Shown here: positions 52,920 to 61,600 of the stretch, one piece after another
How positions within the stretch are numbered: the stretch's first letter is position 1
Layout of the letters: the number at the start of each line of letters is the position of its first letter
NCBI GenBank assembly: GCA_964016885.1
Contig: OZ024744.1
Span: 23,296,798 to 23,360,797, forward strand
Length of the DNA: 64,000 nt
Direction: 5' to 3'
From: Eledone cirrhosa
Lineage: Eukaryota; Mollusca; Cephalopoda; Octopoda; Eledonidae
Notes under the pieces: generated by a model
What the model saw: the letters and a program-made list of their open reading frames with translations, nothing else
What the model was told of the DNA's origin: nothing
Databases searched by the model: none
Made by a program: the position numbers and the translations under genes

Positions 52920-55900
52920 GCTGAATCTTAAGATAAAACTCGTTTTAACAACAGTTGAATCTTAAGAACTGGCTCATTTTAACAACAGTTGAATCTTAAG
53001 AACTGATTCGTTTTAACAACAGTTGAATCTTAAGATAAAACTCGTTTTAACAACAGTTGAATCTTAAGAACTGACTCGTTTTAACAACAGCTGAATCTTA
53101 AGATAAAACTCGTTTTACAACAGTTGAATATTAAGAACTGACTCGTTTTATCAACAGTTCAACCTTAAGAACTGACTCGTTTTAACAACAGTTGAATCCT
53201 CAAATAAAACTCGTTTTAACAACAGTTGAATCTTAAGAACTGACTCATTTTAACAACAGTTGAATCTTAAGATAAAACTCGTTTTAACAACAGTTGAATC
53301 TTAAGAACTGACTCGTTTTAACAACGGCTGAATTTTAAGATAAACTCGTTTTAACAACAGTTGAATCTTAAGAACTGACTCGTTTTAACAACAGCTAAAT
53401 CTTAAGATAAAACTCGTTTTAACAACAGTTGAATCTTAAGTTAAAATTCGTTTTAACAACAGTTGAATCTTAAGAACTGACTCGTTTTAACAACAGCTGA
53501 ATCCTCAAATAAAACTCATTTTAACAACAGTTGAATCTTAAGAACTGATTCGTTTTAACAACAGTTGAATCTTAAGATAAAACTCGTTTTACAACAGTTG
53601 AATCTTAAGAACTGACTCGTTTTATCAACAGTTCAACCTTAAGAACTGACTCATCTTAACAACAGTTGAATCTTCAAATAAAACTCGTTTTAACAACAGT
53701 TGAATCTTAAGAATTGATTCGTTTTAACAACAGCTGAATCTTAAGACAAAACTCGTTTTAACAACAGTTGAATCTTAAGATAAAATTCGTTTTAACAACA
53801 GTTGAATCTTAAGAACTGACTCGTTTTAACAACAGCTGAATCTTAAGATAAAACTCGTTGTAACAACAGTTGAATCTTAAGAACTGACTCGTTTTATCAA
53901 CAGTTCAACCTTAAGCACTGACTCGTTTTAACAACACTTGAATCTTCAAATAAAACTCGTTTTAACAACAGTTGATTCTTCAGAACTGACTCGTTTTAAC
54001 AACAGCAGAATCTTAAGATAAAACTCGTTTTAACAACAGTTGAATCTTAAGATAAAATTCGTTTTAACAACAGTTGAATCTTAAGAACTGACTCGTTTTA
54101 ACAACAGCTGAATCTTAAGATAAAACTCGTTTTAACAACAGTTGAATCTTAAGAAGTGCCTCGTTTTATCAACAGTTCAACCTTAAGCACTGACTCGTTT
54201 TAACAACAGTTGAATCTTCAAATAAAACTCGTTTTAACAACAGTTGATTCTTCAGAACTGACTCGTTTTAACAACAGTTGAATCTTAAGATAAAACTCGT
54301 TTTAACAACAGTTGAATCTTAAGAACTGACTCATTTTAACAACAGCTGAATCTTTAGATAAAACTCGTTTTAACAACAGTTGAATCTTAAGAACTGACTC
54401 GTTTTATCAACAGTTCAACCTTAAGAACTGACTCGTTTTAACAACAGTTGAATCCTCAAATAAAACTCGTTTTAACAACAGTTGAATCTTAAGAACTGAC
54501 TCATTTTAAGAACAGTTGAATCTTAAGATAAAACTCGTTTTAACAACAGTTGAATCTTAAGAACTGACTCGTTTTAACAACGGCTGAATTTTAAGATAAA
54601 CTCGTTTTAACAACAGTTGAATCTTAAGAACTGACTCGTTTTAACAACAGCTAAATCTTAAGATAAAACTCGTTTTAACAACAGTTGAATCTTAAGAACT
54701 GACTCGTTTTATCAACTGTTCAACCTTAAGAACTGACTCATCTTAACAACAGTTGAATCTTCAAATAAAATTCGTTTTAACAACAGTTGAATCTTAAGAA
54801 CTGACTCGTTTTAACAACAGTTCAACCTTAAGAACTGACTCGTTTTAAGAACAGTTGAATCTTAAGATAAAACTCGTTTTAACAACAGTTGAATCTTAAG
54901 AACTGACTCATTTTAACAACAGTTGAATCTTAAGAACTGATTCGTTTTAACAACAGTTGAATCTTCAGATAAAACTCGTTTTAACTACAGTTGAATCTTA
55001 AGAACTGACTCGTTTTAACAACAGTTGAATCTTAAGATAAAACTCGTTTTAACAACAGTTGAATCTTAAGAACTGACTCATTTTAACAACAGTTGAATCT
55101 TAAGAACTGATTCGTTTTAACAACAGTTGAATCTTAAGATAAAACTCGTTTTAACAACAGTTGAATCTTAAGAACTGACTCGTTTTAACAACAGCTGAAT
55201 CTTAAGATAAAACTCGTTTTACAACAGTTGAATCTTCAAATAAAACTCGTTTTAACAACAGTTGAATCTTAAGAACTGATTCGTTTTAACAACAGCTGAA
55301 TCTTAAGATAAAACTCGTTTTAACAGCAGTTGAATCTTAAGATAAAATTCGTTTTAACAACAGTTGAATCTTAAGAACTGACTCGTTTTAACAACAGCTG
55401 AATCTTAAGATAAAACTCGTTTTAACAACAGTTGAATCTTAAGAACTGACTCGTTTTATCAACAGTTCAACCTTAAGCACTGACTCGTTTTAACAACAGT
55501 TGAATCTTCAAATAAAACTCGTTTTAACAACAGTCGATTCTTCAGAACTGACTCGTTTTAACAACAGTTGAATCTTATGATAAAACTCGTTTTAACAACA
55601 GTTGAATCATAAGAACTGACTCATTTTAACAACAGCTGAATCTTTAGATAAAACTCGTTTTAACAACAGTTGAATCTTAAGAACTGACTCGTTTTATCAA
55701 CAGTTCAACCTTAAGAACTGACTCGTTTTAACAACAGTTGAATCCTCAAATAAAACTCGTTTTAACAACAGTTGAATCTTAAGAACTGACTCGTTTTAAC
55801 AACAGTTGAATCTTAAGATAAAACTCGTTTTAACAACAGTTGAATCTTAAGAACTGACTCATTTTAACAACAGTTGAATCTTAAGAACTGATTCGTTTTA

Positions 55901-58658
55901 ACAACAGTTGAATCTTAAGATAAAACTCGTTTTAACAACAGTTGAATCTTAAGAACTGACTCGTTTTAACAACAGTTGAATCTTAAGATAAAACTCGTTT
56001 TAACAACAGTTGAATCTTAAGAACTGACTCATTTTAACAACAGCTGAATCTTAAGATAAAACTCGTTTTAACAACAGTTGAATCTTAAGATAAAACTCGT
56101 TTTAACAACAGTTGAATCTTAAGAACTGACTCGTTTTATCAACAGTTCAACCTTAAGAACTGACTCATCTTAACAACAGTTGAATCTTCAAATAAAACTC
56201 GTTTTAACAACAGTTGAATCTTAAGAACTGATTCGTTTTAACAACAGCTGAATCTTAAGATAAAACTCGTTTTAACAACAGTTGAATCTTAAGATAAAAT
56301 TCGTATTAACAACAGTTGAATCTTAAGAACTGACTCGTTTTAACAACAGCTGAATCTTAAGATAAAACTCGTTTTAACAACAGTTGAATCTTAAGAACTG
56401 ACTCGTTTTATCAACAGTTCAACCTTAAGCACTGACTCGTTTTAACAACAGTTGAATCTTCAAATAAAACTCGTTTTAACAACAGTTGATTCTTCAGAAC
56501 TGACTCGTTTTAACAACAGATGAATCTTAAGATAAAACTCGTTTTAACAACAGTTGAATCTTAAGAACTGACTCATTTTAACAACAGCTGAATCTGTAGA
56601 TAAAACTCGTTTTAACAACAGTTGAATCTTAAGAACTGACTCGTTTTATCAACAGTTCAACCTTAAGAACTGACTCGTTTTAACAACAGTTGAATCCTCA
56701 AATAAAACTCGTTTTAACAACAGTTGAATCTTAAGAACTGACTCATTTTAACAACAGTTGAATCTTAAGATAAAACTCGTTTTAACAACAGTTGAATCTT
56801 AAGAACTGACTCGTTTTAACAACGGCTGAATTTTAAGATAAACTCGTTTTAACAACAGTTGAATCTTAAGAACTGACTCGTTTTAACAACAGCTAAATCT
56901 TAAGATAAAACTCGTTTTAACAACAGTTGAATCTTAAGAACTGACTCGTTTTATCAACAGTTCAACCTTAAGAACTGACTCATCTTAACAACAGTTGAAT
57001 CTTCAAATAAAATTCGTTTTAACAACAGTTGAATCGTAAGAACTGATTCGTTTTAACAACAGCTGAATCTTAAGATAAATCTCGTTTTAACAACAGTTGA
57101 ATCTTAAGATAAAATTCGTTTTAACAACAGTTGAATCTTAAGAACTGACTCGTTTTAACAACAGTTGAATCTTAAGATAAAACTCGTTTTAACAACAGTT
57201 GAATCTTAAGAACTGACTCATTTTAACAACAGTTGAATCTTAAGATAAAACTCGTTTTAACAACAGTTGAATCTTAAGAACTGACTCGTTTTATCAACAG
57301 TTCAACCTTAGGCACTGACTCGTTTTAACAACAGTTGAATCTTCAAATAAAACTCGTTTTAACAACAGTTGATTCTTCAGAACTGACTCGTTTTAACAAC
57401 AGTTGAATCTTAAGATAAAACTCGTTTTAACAACAGTTGAATCTTAAGAACTGACTCATTTTAACAACAGCTGAATCTTTAGATAAAACTCGTTTTAACA
57501 ACAGTTGAATCTTAAGAACTGACTCGTTTTATCAACAGTTCAACCTTAAGAACTGACTCGTTTTAACAACAGTTGAATCCTCAAATAAAACTCGTTTTAA
57601 CAACAGTTGAATCTTAAGAACTGACTCATTTTAACAACAGTTGAATCTTAAGATAAAACTCGTTTTAACAAGAGTTGAATCTTAAGAACTGACTCGTTTT
57701 AACAACGGCTGAATTTTAAGATAAACTCGTTTTAACAACAGTTGAATCTTAAGAACTGACTCGTTTTAACAACTGCTAAATCTTAAGATAAAACTCGTTT
57801 TAACAACAGTTGAATCTTAAGAACTGACTCGTTTTATCAACAGTTCAACCTTAAGAACTGACTCATCTTAACAACAGTTGAATCTTCAAATAAAATTCGT
57901 TTTAACAACAGTTGAATCTTAAGAACTGACTCGTTTTAACAACAGTTGAATCTTAAGATAAAACTCGTTTTAACAACAGTTGAATCTTAAGAACTGACTC
58001 ATTTTAACAACAGCTGAATCTTAAGATAAAACTCGTTTTAACAACAGTTGAATCTTAAGATAAAATTCGTTTTAACAACAGTTGAATCTTAAGAACTGAC
58101 TCGTTTTAACAACAGCTGAATCTTAAGATAAAACTCGTTTTAACAACAGTTGAATCTTAAGAACTGACTCGTTTTATCAACAGTTCAACCTTAAGCACTG
58201 ACTCGTTTTAACAACAGTTGAATCTTCAAATAAAACTCGTTTTAACAACAGTTGATTCTTCAGAACTGACTCGTTTTAACAACAGTTGAATCTTAAGATA
58301 AAACTCGTTTTAACAACAGTTGAATCTTAAGAACTGACTCATATTAACAACAGCTGAATCTTTAGATAAATCTCGTTTTAACAACAGTTGAATCTTAAGA
58401 ACTGACTCGTTTTAACAACAGTTGAATCCTCAAATAAAACTCGTTTTAACAACAGTTGAATCATAAGAACTGACTCGTTTTAACAACAGTTGAATCTTAA
58501 GATAAAACTCGTTTTAACAACAGGTGAATCTTAAGAACTGACTCATTTTAACAACAGTTGAATCTTAAGAACTGATTCGTTTTAACAACAGTTGAATCTT
58601 CAGATAAAACTCGTTTTAACTACAGTTGAATCTTAAGAACTGACTAGTTTTAACAACA
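52920..58658 (-). repeat. Domain 7: 5,739-bp HOR, copy 1
   Basis: Offset of exactly 5,739 measured at ggctcatttt (52,971 and 58,710), acaacacttg (53,931 and 59,670), tcgtattaac (56,301 and 62,040), ccttaggcac (its first g at 57,311 and 63,050) and taacaagagt (57,666 and 63,405). About 169 monomers. The last part, about 57,300-58,115, also resembles 52,100-52,920 at an offset of 5,195. The 544-bp difference (16 monomers) corresponds to a block at about 58,115-58,660 absent from the earlier copy. Confidence 0.85.
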
Positions 58659-61600
58659 GTTGAATCTTAAGATAAAACTCGTTTTAACAACAGTTGAATC
58701 TTAAGAACTGGCTCATTTTAACAACAGTTGAATCTTAAGAACTGATTCGTTTTAACAACAGTTGAATCTTAAGATAAAACTCGTTTTAACAACAGTTGAA
58801 TCTTAAGAACTGACTCGTTTTAACAACAGCTGAATCTTAAGATAAAACTCGTTTTACAACAGTTGAATATTAAGAACTGACTCGTTTTATCAACAGTTCA
58901 ACCTTAAGAACTGACTCGTTTTAACAACAGTTGAATCCTCAAATAAAACTCGTTTTAACAACAGTTGAATCTTAAGAACTGACTCATTTTAACAACAGTT
59001 GAATCTTAAGATAAAACTCGTTTTAACAACAGTTGAATCTTAAGAACTGACTCGTTTTAACAACGGCTGAATTTTAAGATAAACTCGTTTTAACAACAGT
59101 TGAATCTTAAGAACTGACTCGTTTTAACAACAGCTAAATCTTAAGATAAAACTCGTTTTAACAACAGTTGAATCTTAAGTTAAAATTCGTTTTAACAACA
59201 GTTGAATCTTAAGAACTGACTCGTTTTAACAACAGCTGAATCCTCAAATAAAACTCATTTTAACAACAGTTGAATCTTAAGAACTGATTCGTTTTAACAA
59301 CAGTTGAATCTTAAGATAAAACTCGTTTTACAACAGTTGAATCTTAAGAACTGACTCGTTTTATCAACAGTTCAACCTTAAGAACTGACTCATCTTAACA
59401 ACAGTTGAATCTTCAAATAAAACTCGTTTTAACAACAGTTGAATCTTAAGAATTGATTCGTTTTAACAACAGCTGAATCTTAAGACAAAACTCGTTTTAA
59501 CAACAGTTGAATCTTAAGATAAAATTCGTTTTAACAACAGTTGAATCTTAAGAACTGACTCGTTTTAACAACAGCTGAATCTTAAGATAAAACTCGTTGT
59601 AACAACAGTTGAATCTTAAGAACTGACTCGTTTTATCAACAGTTCAACCTTAAGCACTGACTCGTTTTAACAACACTTGAATCTTCAAATAAAACTCGTT
59701 TTAACAACAGTTGATTCTTCAGAACTGACTCGTTTTAACAACAGCAGAATCTTAAGATAAAACTCGTTTTAACAACAGTTGAATCTTAAGATAAAATTCG
59801 TTTTAACAACAGTTGAATCTTAAGAACTGACTCGTTTTAACAACAGCTGAATCTTAAGATAAAACTCGTTTTAACAACAGTTGAATCTTAAGAAGTGCCT
59901 CGTTTTATCAACAGTTCAACCTTAAGCACTGACTCGTTTTAACAACAGTTGAATCTTCAAATAAAACTCGTTTTAACAACAGTTGATTCTTCAGAACTGA
60001 CTCGTTTTAACAACAGTTGAATCTTAAGATAAAACTCGTTTTAACAACAGTTGAATCTTAAGAACTGACTCATTTTAACAACAGCTGAATCTTTAGATAA
60101 AACTCGTTTTAACAACAGTTGAATCTTAAGAACTGACTCGTTTTATCAACAGTTCAACCTTAAGAACTGACTCGTTTTAACAACAGTTGAATCCTCAAAT
60201 AAAACTCGTTTTAACAACAGTTGAATCTTAAGAACTGACTCATTTTAAGAACAGTTGAATCTTAAGATAAAACTCGTTTTAACAACAGTTGAATCTTAAG
60301 AACTGACTCGTTTTAACAACGGCTGAATTTTAAGATAAACTCGTTTTAACAACAGTTGAATCTTAAGAACTGACTCGTTTTAACAACAGCTAAATCTTAA
60401 GATAAAACTCGTTTTAACAACAGTTGAATCTTAAGAACTGACTCGTTTTATCAACTGTTCAACCTTAAGAACTGACTCATCTTAACAACAGTTGAATCTT
60501 CAAATAAAATTCGTTTTAACAACAGTTGAATCTTAAGAACTGACTCGTTTTAACAACAGTTCAACCTTAAGAACTGACTCGTTTTAAGAACAGTTGAATC
60601 TTAAGATAAAACTCGTTTTAACAACAGTTGAATCTTAAGAACTGACTCATTTTAACAACAGTTGAATCTTAAGAACTGATTCGTTTTAACAACAGTTGAA
60701 TCTTCAGATAAAACTCGTTTTAACTACAGTTGAATCTTAAGAACTGACTCGTTTTAACAACAGTTGAATCTTAAGATAAAACTCGTTTTAACAACAGTTG
60801 AATCTTAAGAACTGACTCATTTTAACAACAGTTGAATCTTAAGAACTGATTCGTTTTAACAACAGTTGAATCTTAAGATAAAACTCGTTTTAACAACAGT
60901 TGAATCTTAAGAACTGACTCGTTTTAACAACAGCTGAATCTTAAGATAAAACTCGTTTTACAACAGTTGAATCTTCAAATAAAACTCGTTTTAACAACAG
61001 TTGAATCTTAAGAACTGATTCGTTTTAACAACAGCTGAATCTTAAGATAAAACTCGTTTTAACAGCAGTTGAATCTTAAGATAAAATTCGTTTTAACAAC
61101 AGTTGAATCTTAAGAACTGACTCGTTTTAACAACAGCTGAATCTTAAGATAAAACTCGTTTTAACAACAGTTGAATCTTAAGAACTGACTCGTTTTATCA
61201 ACAGTTCAACCTTAAGCACTGACTCGTTTTAACAACAGTTGAATCTTCAAATAAAACTCGTTTTAACAACAGTCGATTCTTCAGAACTGACTCGTTTTAA
61301 CAACAGTTGAATCTTATGATAAAACTCGTTTTAACAACAGTTGAATCATAAGAACTGACTCATTTTAACAACAGCTGAATCTTTAGATAAAACTCGTTTT
61401 AACAACAGTTGAATCTTAAGAACTGACTCGTTTTATCAACAGTTCAACCTTAAGAACTGACTCGTTTTAACAACAGTTGAATCCTCAAATAAAACTCGTT
61501 TTAACAACAGTTGAATCTTAAGAACTGACTCGTTTTAACAACAGTTGAATCTTAAGATAAAACTCGTTTTAACAACAGTTGAATCTTAAGAACTGACTCA

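Larger units (their letters stand above)
45133..52920 (-). repeat. Domain 6: inverted mosaic of HOR fragments
   Basis: Segments recur at mixed distances. cgttttaaaaacag starts at 45,306, 49,479 and 51,107 (spacings 4,173 and 1,628), and gttgcatcttc at 45,455, 49,628 and 51,256 with the same two spacings. tcgtattaac at 47,070 is found again in the regular domain that follows (56,301). The region thus consists of overlapping partial duplications, without one constant period. Confidence 0.77.
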